From Marmoricola sp. URHB0036 (GTDB taxonomy: Bacteria; Actinomycetota; Actinomycetes; Propionibacteriales; Nocardioidaceae): 64,000 nucleotides of DNA. Below are positions 36,257 to 44,166 of the stretch, piece by piece. Position numbers and translations under genes: made by a program. Every line of letters starts with the position of its first letter. Within the stretch, counting starts at the first letter, position 1. The notes beneath the pieces are model-generated. The model saw nothing but the letters and a program-made list of their open reading frames with translations, ran no database searches and had not been told where the DNA came from. Location of the stretch: assembly GCF_000426045.1 (NCBI RefSeq), contig NZ_AUEP01000018.1, positions 39,755 to 103,754 on the forward strand, read 5' to 3'.

Positions 36257-36341
36257 GGCGGGGACACCCGGGACCAGCTCGTGTCACACCAGGGCTGTGC
36301 AGGCGAGCCGGTCACGACTCCTGTGTGACGCGAGGGAGGAA

Positions 36342-36359
36342 TCCCCGGGCGCCCGGGGA
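36342..36359. terminator. GC-rich 18-bp palindrome between convergent genes
   Basis: TCCCCGGGC followed by GCCCGGGGA, perfectly symmetric, inside the 199-bp gap between the VOC gene (+) and the PAS kinase (-). The same core recurs at 53017-53040 between another convergent pair, so it is likely a bidirectional terminator or a dispersed repeat. Confidence 0.5.
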
Positions 36360-36455
36360 AACCTACAGCCCCTGAACCCCTCGCCGCCGAGACACGAGCG
36401 CAACCGGGGCATTCCGGGGGCGATCCGGACGGCGTCGCGGGCGTGGACGGCAGGT

Positions 36456-37985
36456 TCAGCCCGCTCGCGCCACGTCCGAGGCACGAGGTCCGACGACCGA
36501 AGGGGGCACCGCCGTCGGCGGCAGGGTGACCCTGAAGGTGGTGCCCCGACCGGGCTCGCTCTCCACCGTCACCGCACCGTCGTGCGCTGCGACGATCGAG
36601 CTGACGATGTCGAGCCCGAGACCGGTGCCGGGGATGTGGCTGACACGGGCGTCGCTGCCCCGGTAGAAGCGCCCGAAGACGTCGTCGAGCTCCTCGGGCG
36701 GGATGCCGATGCCGGTGTCAGTGACGACGAGCTCGACGCCGTCGGCCTCCTGGCGCACGCCGACTGACACCGACCCGCCTGCGTTGCCGTACTTGATCGC
36801 GTTCGAGATCAGGTTGTCGAGCACCTGACGCATGCGCTGCCCGTCGGCGACGACACAGAGACGCTCGGGCGCCTCGAGCTCGAGGGCCATGCCGCACTTG
36901 TCCGCGACCGGTCGGGACGCCTCGATGGCCTCCTGCACGACCTGGACCAGGTCCACGGGAGCACGCTCCACCTGCAGACCGCCTTCGTCGGCCTGGCCGA
37001 CGTGCAGGAGATCCGACAACAGGGTGCGCAACCGGAGGGCGTTGCGCTGCATCACCTGGAGCTGGGAGATCACGTCGTCAGGCAGGTCGTCGTGCTCGCA
37101 CAGGATCTCGAGATATCCCAGCAACGAGGTGAGCGGCGTACGCAGCTCGTGCGACACCGACGACACGAACTCGTCCTTGACCTGCAAGGCCCTGATCAGG
37201 TCGGTGATGTCCTGGTAGGCGAGCGCGGCGCCGAGCTTCTCTCCTGCGGGGCCGCGCACCTGACGAGCAGACGTCGAGAAGGCCTTGCGGGTGCGCGGGT
37301 CCTCGCCCACCCAGTAGCAGTAGTCGTCGAACTCCTCGCCCTGGACAGCGCGGTACGACGGCATCTCCTCCATCGACATCCTGGTCTTGCCGTCGAGGAA
37401 GTAGACGTGCCCCAGCTGGCCCGCCGTGCCCTCGTGACCGGTCGGGAACGGCAGGTGCATGGACTCCTGGTGACGGCGGTTGCTGCGCTCGTAGTGCCCG
37501 TCCGGGCCGATCAGCAGCAGGCCGACCCCCACCGTCTCGAAGACGGCCTCGAGGGTCTGGTGCTCCCGCTCCATCTCGGCGTTGAGGGCCTTGAGCCGTT
37601 CGGCATGGGCATGCTGCTCGGAGACGTCGAGGATCTGGGAGATGAAGTGCAGCGGAGAGCCGTCCGGCTCACGCACCAGAGCCACCGACAGGTCGCCCCA
37701 GATGACGTGTCCGTCGGCGTGCAGGTAGCGCTTGTGCAGCCGGTAGGAGTCGATGTCACCGGCGACGGCCCGGTCGAACAGCTCGAGGTCGGCGTCGAGG
37801 TCGTCGGGGTGGGTGAGCTCCTGGAACCCGCGCTGGGAGAGCACGTCGGCGTCGTACCCGAGCATCTCGCACAGCGCGCGGTTCACCATCAGGAGTCGGC
37901 CGTCGAGCCCGACCAGCGTCATGCCGATGGGGGAGTGCTGCAGGGTCAGGCGCCACAGTGCGTCGTCGTCCGTCGGCGCGACCAT
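36456..37985 (-). CDS. PAS-domain sensor histidine kinase
   Basis: 509 aa, no membrane helix. ATG 37985 is supported by AGGAGGT 6 nt upstream. Two PAS domains (about 8-125 and 150-270) precede the H-box VSHELRTPLTSLLGY and an HATPase with NLISNAIKYG, TDTGIGIPPEE and GTGLGLDIV. The first PAS reads SPIGMTLVGLDGRLLMVNRA and ends in a PAC segment. A cytoplasmic sensor is predicted. No response regulator gene is adjacent, so its partner is elsewhere. Confidence 0.9.
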   Translation of the reverse strand: MVAPTDDDALWRLTLQHSPIGMTLVGLDGRLLMVNRALCEMLGYDADVLSQRGFQELTHPDDLDADLELFDRAVAGDIDSYRLHKRYLHADGHVIWGDLSVALVREPDGSPLHFISQILDVSEQHAHAERLKALNAEMEREHQTLEAVFETVGVGLLLIGPDGHYERSNRRHQESMHLPFPTGHEGTAGQLGHVYFLDGKTRMSMEEMPSYRAVQGEEFDDYCYWVGEDPRTRKAFSTSARQVRGPAGEKLGAALAYQDITDLIRALQVKDEFVSSVSHELRTPLTSLLGYLEILCEHDDLPDDVISQLQVMQRNALRLRTLLSDLLHVGQADEGGLQVERAPVDLVQVVQEAIEASRPVADKCGMALELEAPERLCVVADGQRMRQVLDNLISNAIKYGNAGGSVSVGVRQEADGVELVVTDTGIGIPPEELDDVFGRFYRGSDARVSHIPGTGLGLDIVSSIVAAHDGAVTVESEPGRGTTFRVTLPPTAVPPSVVGPRASDVARAG

Positions 37986-38052
37986 CCAGCACCTCCTACC
38001 TGCACCGTGGCGGGGAGCGTTCTCCCACACCTTCAGGAACGGTAGTTGCCTG

Positions 38053-38065
38053 CCGTACGTTACGG
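38053..38065. promoter_or_regulatory. Small inverted repeat upstream of PAS kinase
   Basis: CCGTA-CGT-TACGG with an A+T-rich flank (AATGATATG) about 70 nt upstream of the PAS kinase start. A promoter or operator is likely in this 169-bp gap but I cannot place its boxes with confidence. Confidence 0.3.
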
Positions 38066-38154
38066 AATGATATGTCCGTTTTGCTGGCAACGGGGAGATT
38101 CCCTCAGGTGCGCCAGGTCGAGCCGCCCCCGCGCGTGCGGTCGGAGAGGTCCCC

Positions 38155-38898
38155 TCAGACGGGCACGAGCTCGACGGCCCCGACCGCGTAGCGCGCCAGG
38201 ATCGTGCGGGCCAGCTCCGGGTCGGCGCCCAGGGGCTCGGAGACGGCGACGGCACCGGCCTCCAGGGCGAGCTCCGCGGCACGGTCGGGCAGGAAGCCCG
38301 GCGCGAGGAACATGGACGCGACGGCCACGTGCCTCCGGCCCTCGGCGCGGAAGGCGCGCACCGCCTCGCCGGTGGCCGGAGGCGCGGCCGAGGCGAAGGC
38401 AGCGGTGACCGGGAGCTTGTGCCGGGCACCCCAGACCCGGGCCAGCCGACCGATGGCCTGGTTGGCGAGTGGGTCCGACGAACCCGCGGCAGCGAGCACG
38501 AGGGCATCGAGCTCGCGCACCCGGGCCGCGCTCAGCGCGTCGCGCAGGCGCCGGTCGAGCACGTCGAGGAACGTCGGCTCGAGGCCGAGGATGCCCGTCA
38601 TCCGGATCTGCAGGCCGGGGTGGCGCTCGGTGGCCTCCGCGATCTGGCTCGGCACGTCGATCTTGGCGTGGTAGGCCTCGCTCAGCAACAGGGGTACGAC
38701 GACGATCTCGTCGAACCCGGCCTTGACCAGCCTGTCGACGACGTTGCCGAAGGCGGGGCGGGACAGCTCGAGGAAGGCCGCCTCGATGCGCAGGTCGGGG
38801 CGCATGGCGCGGGTCTCGGCGACGAGTGCCTTGATGGTGGCGGCCGAACGAGGGTCGCGGCTGCCGTGGGCGAGGGTGATGAGGGCTGGAGCGGTCAT
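38155..38898 (-). CDS. Sirohydrochlorin chelatase (CbiX/SirB/Che1-like)
   Basis: 247 aa with two homologous halves: the first begins LITLAHGSRDPRSAATIKAL (His10), the second is less conserved. LLLSEAYHAKIDVP holds a second metal-binding His. It inserts Fe(II) into sirohydrochlorin to give siroheme, the cofactor of the sulfite reductase encoded upstream. Mycobacteria have the same order (Rv2391-Rv2393). Its ATG overlaps the stop of the preceding 34-aa ORF. Confidence 0.9.
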   Translation of the reverse strand: MTAPALITLAHGSRDPRSAATIKALVAETRAMRPDLRIEAAFLELSRPAFGNVVDRLVKAGFDEIVVVPLLLSEAYHAKIDVPSQIAEATERHPGLQIRMTGILGLEPTFLDVLDRRLRDALSAARVRELDALVLAAAGSSDPLANQAIGRLARVWGARHKLPVTAAFASAAPPATGEAVRAFRAEGRRHVAVASMFLAPGFLPDRAAELALEAGAVAVSEPLGADPELARTILARYAVGAVELVPV

Positions 38899-38999
38899 GT
38901 CGATCCGTCTCCCTTCGAGCTCGTGCGTCGGACGCCGGCGCCGTTGGCGTCGTCCTCGGCAGTGGGAATGGGTGCCGTCAGGCTCTGGGGCAGGCTCAT
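38895..38999 (-). CDS. 34-aa bridging micro-ORF between cysH and chelatase
   Basis: ATG 38999 overlaps the cysH stop (38996-38998) and its own TGA overlaps the chelatase ATG (38896-38898), so both ends are coupled. The predicted peptide MSLPQSLTAPIPTAEDDANG plus 14 more residues is Pro/Thr/Asp rich with no membrane helix and no known domain. It may be a real small protein, or a translated spacer that carries ribosomes from cysH to the chelatase. Not recognised. Confidence 0.5.
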   Translation of the reverse strand: MSLPQSLTAPIPTAEDDANGAGVRRTSSKGDGST

Positions 39000-39742
39000 T
39001 GGTGGATGCCGCACTCGGTCTTGTTGCTGCCGACCCAGCGGCCGCTGCGGGGGTCCTCGCCCTCGGCCACCCGCTGCGTGCACGGCCAGCAGCCGATGGA
39101 CGGGTAGCCGTCGTACTGGAGCGGGTTGACGAGGATGCCGTTCTCGGCGATGTACTTCTCGACGTCCTCGTCGGACCACCGCGCCAGCGGGGAGACCTTG
39201 ACCTTCTGCTTCTTCTCGTCCCAGCCGACGACCGGGGCGATCACGCGGTTGTGGGTCTCAGCGCGGCGCAGCCCGGTCGCCCAGGCGTCGTACCCCGCGA
39301 GGCGCTCGGCCAGGGGCTGCACCTTGCGCAGCTTGCAGCACAGGTCGGGGTCGCGCTTGTAGAGGTCCTTGCCGTACGTCGCGTCCTGCTCCGCCACCGA
39401 CTGCACGGGCGTGATGTTGATCAGGTTGACCGGCATGGTCGCCTCGACCGCGTCGCGGGTGCCGATGGTCTCGGCGAAGTGGTAGCCGGTGTCGAGGAAC
39501 AGCACGTCGATGCCGGGCGCCACCCTGGAGGCGATGTGCGAGAGCACGGCGTCGCTCATCGAGGAGGTCACGCAGAACCGCTCGCCGAAGGTGGCCAGCG
39601 CCCACTCGATGATGTCCTCGGCCGGCGCGAGCTCGAGCTCGGCGCCGACGTGGGAGACGATCGCGCGGAGCTCGTCGGTGCTGCGACCCTCGGTCTCCGA
39701 GCCGCGGCGAGCGCGGGCGGCCAGGGTGTTGGGGGCGGTCAT
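38996..39742 (-). CDS. cysH: Adenylylsulfate (APS) reductase, CysH family
   Basis: 248 aa from ATG 39742. The [4Fe-4S] motif CC at 135-136 with C218 and C221 (GCWPC) marks the iron-sulfur class that uses APS rather than PAPS. Catalytic Cys244 is in KTECGIH. The N-terminal ATP-sulfurylase-like fold has SSMSDAVLSH as its PP-loop. It reduces activated sulfate to sulfite, the substrate of the sulfite reductase in the same operon. Confidence 0.94.
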   Translation of the reverse strand: MTAPNTLAARARRGSETEGRSTDELRAIVSHVGAELELAPAEDIIEWALATFGERFCVTSSMSDAVLSHIASRVAPGIDVLFLDTGYHFAETIGTRDAVEATMPVNLINITPVQSVAEQDATYGKDLYKRDPDLCCKLRKVQPLAERLAGYDAWATGLRRAETHNRVIAPVVGWDEKKQKVKVSPLARWSDEDVEKYIAENGILVNPLQYDGYPSIGCWPCTQRVAEGEDPRSGRWVGSNKTECGIHQ

Positions 39743-39927
39743 CGGACATCCCCCTTGGCGTGAGCAGAGGCCGGGGGACGCAGTTGTCCGATCATGTTGA
39801 GCTTGAACGCCCGCATGCACGAACGGCATTCCCACTGGCCGTGTCCCGGACCCTCGTCGGACTCGTGCGGCCACAGGTTCTCGTCCCCGCAGTAGGGGCA
39901 GTGGAACGGGACCGCACGGGCGCTCAT
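39739..39927 (-). CDS. 62-aa zinc-ribbon-like small protein of sulfur operon
   Basis: 62 aa with CPYC (10-13) and CRSC (34-37), two CxxC knuckles that should bind one zinc or iron. HGQWECRSCMRAFKLNMIGQL is distinctive. It overlaps the sulfite reductase stop and the cysH start by 4 nt each. It may be a rubredoxin-like electron carrier or an assembly factor; position between two reductases favours a role in them. Confidence 0.72.
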   Translation of the reverse strand: MSARAVPFHCPYCGDENLWPHESDEGPGHGQWECRSCMRAFKLNMIGQLRPPASAHAKGDVR

Positions 39928-41657
39928 ACTGTCGCCCCTCCGGACAGGGCCTTGTCGCCCCGCAACAGCTCCTCGTCGGTCCGGGTCGCCCAGGCGGCGA
40001 AGCTCTCGCCGTCGACGCGGTCGACCAGGTAGTTGCCGACGATCGTGGTGATGTAGTCGTCCAGCCCGTCGCTGGTCACCTTGTGGGCGCGCAGCTTCTT
40101 GCCGAAGCCGGCGTTCAGTCCGAGGGCACCGCCGAGGTGCACCTGGAAGCCCTCGACCTGGTTGCCGTCGTCGTCGAGCACCAGCATGCCCTTGAGGCCG
40201 ATGTCGGCGACCTGGGTGCGGGCGCAGGCGTTGGGGCAGCCGTTGACGTTGATGGTGATCGGGGTGTCGAGATCGGGGAAGCGTCGCTCCAGCTCGCTGA
40301 CCAGGTCGATCGCGCGGTTCTTGGTGTCGACGATCGCGAGCTTGCAGAACTCGATGCCGGTGCAGGCCATCGTCGAACGGCGCCAGTTCGAGGGGCGGGC
40401 ATCGAGGTCGATCGACTTCAGGTCGCCGACCACCGACTCGACGTCGTCGTGGGCCACGCCGAGGAGCACCACCTTCTGGTGGGCCGTCAGGCGAGCGCCG
40501 GCCAGGCCATAGCGCTCCACGATGTCGCCGAGGCCGAGCAGCGTCTCGCCGTTGATCCGGCCGGCCACCGGAGCGGCACCGATGTAGAAGGCGCCGTCCT
40601 TCTGGGCGTGTACGCCGATGTGGTCGTCTCCGCCGGGAGTGGGCTCCGGGGAGGGGTTGTCCACGAGCTTCTTCTCGAGGTACTCCGTCTCGAGCACCTC
40701 GCGGAACTTCTCCACGCCCCAGTCGGCGACCAGGAACTTCAGCCGGGCCCGCGACCGCAGTCGGCGGTAGCCGTAGTCACGGAAGACCGAGGTGACGGCC
40801 TCCCACGCGTCCGGGACCTCGTCGAGCGGGATCCACACGCCGAGCTTCTGCGCGAGCATCGGGTTGGTCGACAGCCCCCCGCCGACCCAGAGGTCGAACC
40901 CGGGGCCGTGCTCGGGGTGGACGGTGCCGACGAAGGAGACGTCGTTGACGGCCGGGACGCAGTCGTGGCTGGGGTGTCCGCTGGCGGAGGTCTTGAACTT
41001 GCGCGGGAGGTTGGAGAACTCCGGATTGCCGATGTAGCGGCGCTTGATCTCCTCGAGCGCCGGGGTGGCGTCGATGATCTCCTCGGCGGCGACCCCGGCG
41101 ACGGGGGAGCCGAGGAAGGGCCGTGGAGAGTCACCGCAGGCCTCGATGCTGGTCATGCCGGCGTTGTCGAGGCGCTCCCAGATCTCCGGGACGTTCTCGA
41201 TCTCGATCCAGTGGAACTGGATGTTCTGGCGGTCGGTGATGTCGGCGGTGCCGCGTGCGAAGTCGGTGCCGATGCTGCCCAGGGCCCGGAGCTTGGCCGC
41301 ATCGAGCAGCTCGCCGTCGCTACGCACCCGGAGCATGAAGAACTCGTCGTCGAGCTCCTCCTCCTCGAGCATCGCCGTCTTGCCGCCGTCGAAGCCGGGA
41401 GCGCGCTGTGTGTAGAGACCCATCCAGCGGAAGCGGCCACGCAGGTCGGCCGGATCGATCGAGGCGAAGCCGCGCTTGGAGTAGATGTTCAGGATGCGCG
41501 CGCGGACGTTGAGCGGGTTGTCGTCCTTCTTGGACTGCTCGTTCTTGTTCAGCGGCTCGGTGTAGCCGAGTGCCCACTGGCCTTCGCCGCGCTTGGGGCG
41601 GGCTCGTCCGGAACGGCCGATTCGTCCCTCGGTCGGGGCCGGGCGGGTGCTGGTCAT
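39924..41657 (-). CDS. sirA: Ferredoxin-sulfite reductase (NirA/SirA type)
   Basis: 577 aa. Two tandem ferrodoxin-reductase-like halves bind siroheme and a [4Fe-4S] cluster held by C432, C438 (CTGIEFC), C474 and C478 (NGCPNAC). Arg residues in the siroheme-binding RQNIQFHWIEIE and the loop DSPRPFLGSPVAGV are conserved. It reduces sulfite to sulfide with ferredoxin. First gene of the five-gene operon that runs to 38155; preceded by a leader peptide. Confidence 0.95.
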   Translation of the reverse strand: MTSTRPAPTEGRIGRSGRARPKRGEGQWALGYTEPLNKNEQSKKDDNPLNVRARILNIYSKRGFASIDPADLRGRFRWMGLYTQRAPGFDGGKTAMLEEEELDDEFFMLRVRSDGELLDAAKLRALGSIGTDFARGTADITDRQNIQFHWIEIENVPEIWERLDNAGMTSIEACGDSPRPFLGSPVAGVAAEEIIDATPALEEIKRRYIGNPEFSNLPRKFKTSASGHPSHDCVPAVNDVSFVGTVHPEHGPGFDLWVGGGLSTNPMLAQKLGVWIPLDEVPDAWEAVTSVFRDYGYRRLRSRARLKFLVADWGVEKFREVLETEYLEKKLVDNPSPEPTPGGDDHIGVHAQKDGAFYIGAAPVAGRINGETLLGLGDIVERYGLAGARLTAHQKVVLLGVAHDDVESVVGDLKSIDLDARPSNWRRSTMACTGIEFCKLAIVDTKNRAIDLVSELERRFPDLDTPITINVNGCPNACARTQVADIGLKGMLVLDDDGNQVEGFQVHLGGALGLNAGFGKKLRAHKVTSDGLDDYITTIVGNYLVDRVDGESFAAWATRTDEELLRGDKALSGGATV

Positions 41658-41760
41658 CAGTCAGAGTCCCTGGTGTGTCGTGTTCGGGGAGCCGGCGGGC
41701 GTCAGGCGGACGGCGTTGTCTGCGACGCTGCGGCGGCCAGGGCGGTTGTGAGCGGGAGGT

Positions 41761-41853
41761 TCAGAACCGGCGATGACACATCATGCTGCGGGTACGACCG
41801 AGGTCCACGTGGCGGCGGGCCACGAGCCAGGTGGTCGTATCGGCAGCGATCAT
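41761..41853 (-). CDS. Putative cysteine-type leader peptide upstream of sirA
   Basis: 30 aa from ATG 41853: an N-terminal MIAADTTTWLV, then RRHVDLGRTRS, then MMCHRRF and stop. The RRHVDL...C pattern is that of the short actinobacterial leader peptides upstream of sulfur-assimilation operons, some shown in mycobacteria to act as cysteine-responsive attenuators. It ends about 100 nt before sirA. Translation speed at the Cys codon (TGT, residue 26) could couple operon expression to cysteine supply. Regulation here is inferred. Confidence 0.7.
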   Translation of the reverse strand: MIAADTTTWLVARRHVDLGRTRSMMCHRRF

Positions 41854-41896
41854 GCGACGAGTCTCATCTTCCGGACGCCCGTTCCACAAACGTCAA

Positions 41897-41911
41897 TCTC
41901 ATGTCGTGAGA
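41897..41911. promoter_or_regulatory. TCTCA-N5-TGAGA inverted repeat in sirA/glyA gap
   Basis: Five-base arms TCTCA (41897-41901) and TGAGA (41907-41911) lie between the divergent sirA leader and glyA. It could be an operator for a sulfur regulator; only the symmetry and position support this. Confidence 0.3.
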
Positions 41912-41982
41912 CGGCTGTCCAAAATGTGGATCGCCAAATCGGGGCTGGACGGGGCCGACAGGTGGTCCCCTAGTCTGAGCGC

Positions 41983-43476
41983 ATGACGGACGCGACGAGC
42001 CCAGGATCGGCAGTTTCAGGCGTGACGGGAGACCCGGGGGCGCTGGCCAAGACTGCGTCGGCGGCGTACGACGCCGCACTCGAGGTGATCGCCTCGGTGG
42101 AGCCCCGTGTGGCAGAGGCCACACGCAAGGAGCTGGCCGACCAGCGGTCGTCGCTGAAGCTGATCGCCTCGGAGAACTACGCGTCGCCGGCGGTGCTGCT
42201 CACCATGGGCACCTGGTTCAGCGACAAGTACGCCGAGGGCACCGTCGGCCACCGTTTCTACGCGGCCTGCCAGAACGTCGACACCGTGGAGGCCCTCGCC
42301 GCCGAGCACGCCCGCGAGCTGTTCGGGGCGCCGTACGCCTATGCCCAGCCGCACTCCGGCATCGACGCCAACCTCGTCGCCTTCTGGTCGATCCTCGCCA
42401 ACCGTGTGGAGACGCCGGCGCTCGAGCGACTCGGCGCCAAGAACGTCAACGAGCTCTCCGAGACCGACTGGGAGGAGCTGCGCCACGAGTTCGGCAACCA
42501 GCGGCTGCTCGGCATGGCGCTCGACGCCGGCGGCCACCTGACCCACGGGTTCCGGCCCAACATCAGCGGCAAGATGTTCCACCAGCAGCAGTACGGCACC
42601 GACCCCGAGACCGGCCTGCTCGACTACGACGCCGTCGCGGCCAAGGCCCGAGAGTTCAAGCCCTTGGTGCTGGTGGCCGGCTACTCGGCGTACCCCCGCC
42701 GCGTGAACTTCGCCAAGATGCGCGAGATCGCCGACGAGGTCGGCGCCGTGCTGATGGTCGACATGGCGCACTTCGCCGGTCTCGTCGCGGGCAAGGTGTT
42801 CACCGGCGAGGAGAACCCGGTGCCGTACGCCCACGTCACCACCACGACCACACACAAGTCGCTGCGCGGCCCGCGGGGCGGTCTCGTGCTCGCCCAGGAG
42901 GAGTTCGCCGCCGATGTCGACCGTGGCTGCCCGATGGTGCTCGGCGGTCCGCTGTCGCACGTGATGGCCGCCAAGGCGGTCGCACTGGCCGAGGCGCGGC
43001 AACCGGCGTTCCAGACCTACGCCCAGAACATCGCCGACAACGCCAAGTCGCTGGCCGAGGGGTTCAACTCGCGGGGCGCGAAGCTGGTCACCGGTGGCAC
43101 CGACAACCACATCGTGCTGCTCGACGTGTCGTCGTACGGCCTGACCGGCCGGCAGGCCGAGTCGGCGCTGCTCGACTCCGGTGTCGTCACCAACCGCAAC
43201 TCGGTGCCGCAGGACCCCAACGGCGCCTGGTACACCTCCGGCATCCGCTTCGGCACGCCGGCGCTCACCACGCGCGGCTTCGGCCACGACGAGTTCGACA
43301 CCGTGGCCGACCTCGTCCACGAGGTGCTCTCCCACACCACGCCCGGCACCAACAAGGCAGGGGCCCCGTCGAAGGCGACCTACCGCCTGGCCGACGGGGT
43401 CGCGGACCGCGTCCAGGCGCGGGCGCAGGAGATGCTCGACAAGAACCCGCTCTACCCGGGTCTCGAGCTCACCTGA
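41983..43476 (+). CDS. glyA: Serine (glycine) hydroxymethyltransferase
   Basis: 497 aa, somewhat longer than standard SHMT (about 420), with an inserted segment around 140-210, as in the actinobacterial long form. Internal PLP Lys292 is in [24 protein letters not shown] and [12 protein letters not shown] are family motifs. It interconverts serine and glycine, supplying one-carbon units to tetrahydrofolate. Placed beside the sulfur operon, it may link serine (cysteine precursor) to sulfide use. ATG 41983. Confidence 0.93.
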   Translation: MTDATSPGSAVSGVTGDPGALAKTASAAYDAALEVIASVEPRVAEATRKELADQRSSLKLIASENYASPAVLLTMGTWFSDKYAEGTVGHRFYAACQNVDTVEALAAEHARELFGAPYAYAQPHSGIDANLVAFWSILANRVETPALERLGAKNVNELSETDWEELRHEFGNQRLLGMALDAGGHLTHGFRPNISGKMFHQQQYGTDPETGLLDYDAVAAKAREFKPLVLVAGYSAYPRRVNFAKMREIADEVGAVLMVDMAHFAGLVAGKVFTGEENPVPYAHVTTTTTHKSLRGPRGGLVLAQEEFAADVDRGCPMVLGGPLSHVMAAKAVALAEARQPAFQTYAQNIADNAKSLAEGFNSRGAKLVTGGTDNHIVLLDVSSYGLTGRQAESALLDSGVVTNRNSVPQDPNGAWYTSGIRFGTPALTTRGFGHDEFDTVADLVHEVLSHTTPGTNKAGAPSKATYRLADGVADRVQARAQEMLDKNPLYPGLELT

Positions 43477-43482
43477 GCGAGC

Positions 43483-44166
43483 TCACCGTCTCCAGAGGTA
43501 GTTGACCTCTGGCCGCCCGCTGCCGCCGTGCCGTTGGTGGCGCAGCACGAGTCCCTGGTCTGCGAGGTGCTCGAGGTAGCGGCGGGCGGTCACCCGGGAG
43601 ACACCCACCGCGTCGGCCACCTCGCTCGCGGACAGACCCTCGGCCGCGTCACGGATGACGTCCGTGACCTGGCGCAACGAATCCGGGCTCATGCCCTTCG
43701 GCAGGTCGACCTGGCCCGACCGGTTGCGCAGCGCGCCGAACAGCTGGTCGACCTCGTCCTGGACGACGTCGTCCGCGGCCCCGGCGAGCTGCGCGCGGTA
43801 GTCGGCGTACTGCTCGAGCTTGGCCCGGAAGGTCGCGAACGAGAACGGCTTGAGCAGGTACAGCACCACGCCCTGGGTGACCGCGCGGCGGACCACCTCG
43901 GCGTCGCGGGCCGAGGTCACTGCGATCACGTCGCACAGGTGCCCGGCGGCGCGCAGTCGCTGCAGCAGGCCCAGCCCGTGACCGTCGGGCAGGTGCATGT
44001 CGAGCAGGATCAGGTCGACGTCCTGGTGCGCCGTCAGGTGGCGCACCGCCTCACCCGCCGAGCGAGCGATCCCGACGACCTCGAAGCCGTCCAGCCGGCG
44101 GGTGTACTCGGCGTGGGCCTCGGCCGCCAGCGCCTCGTCCTCCACGACGAGCACGCGCACGCTCAT
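43483..44166 (-). CDS. CitB/DcuR-type response regulator
   Basis: 227 aa. Receiver phosphoacceptor D56 in LLDMHLPDGHG; Lys in YLLKPFSF. The C-terminal half carries a helix-turn-helix (SASEVADAVGVSRVTARRYLEHL) typical of CitB/DpiA/DcuR regulators. It is the partner of the coupled CitA-like kinase (4-nt overlap). The divergent C4-dicarboxylate symporter is the likely target. Confidence 0.9.
   Translation of the reverse strand: MSVRVLVVEDEALAAEAHAEYTRRLDGFEVVGIARSAGEAVRHLTAHQDVDLILLDMHLPDGHGLGLLQRLRAAGHLCDVIAVTSARDAEVVRRAVTQGVVLYLLKPFSFATFRAKLEQYADYRAQLAGAADDVVQDEVDQLFGALRNRSGQVDLPKGMSPDSLRQVTDVIRDAAEGLSASEVADAVGVSRVTARRYLEHLADQGLVLRHQRHGGSGRPEVNYLWRR

Noticed and set aside
38895..39179. A longer 94-residue frame including the 34-aa micro-ORF
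   Set aside because: Its first 60 residues are an antisense-like alternate frame of cysH; only the ATG at 38999 is coupled to cysH.
41783..41986. Plus-strand frames in the sirA-glyA gap
   Set aside because: They have no ribosome site or family match; the minus-strand leader peptide explains the conservation-like pattern better.
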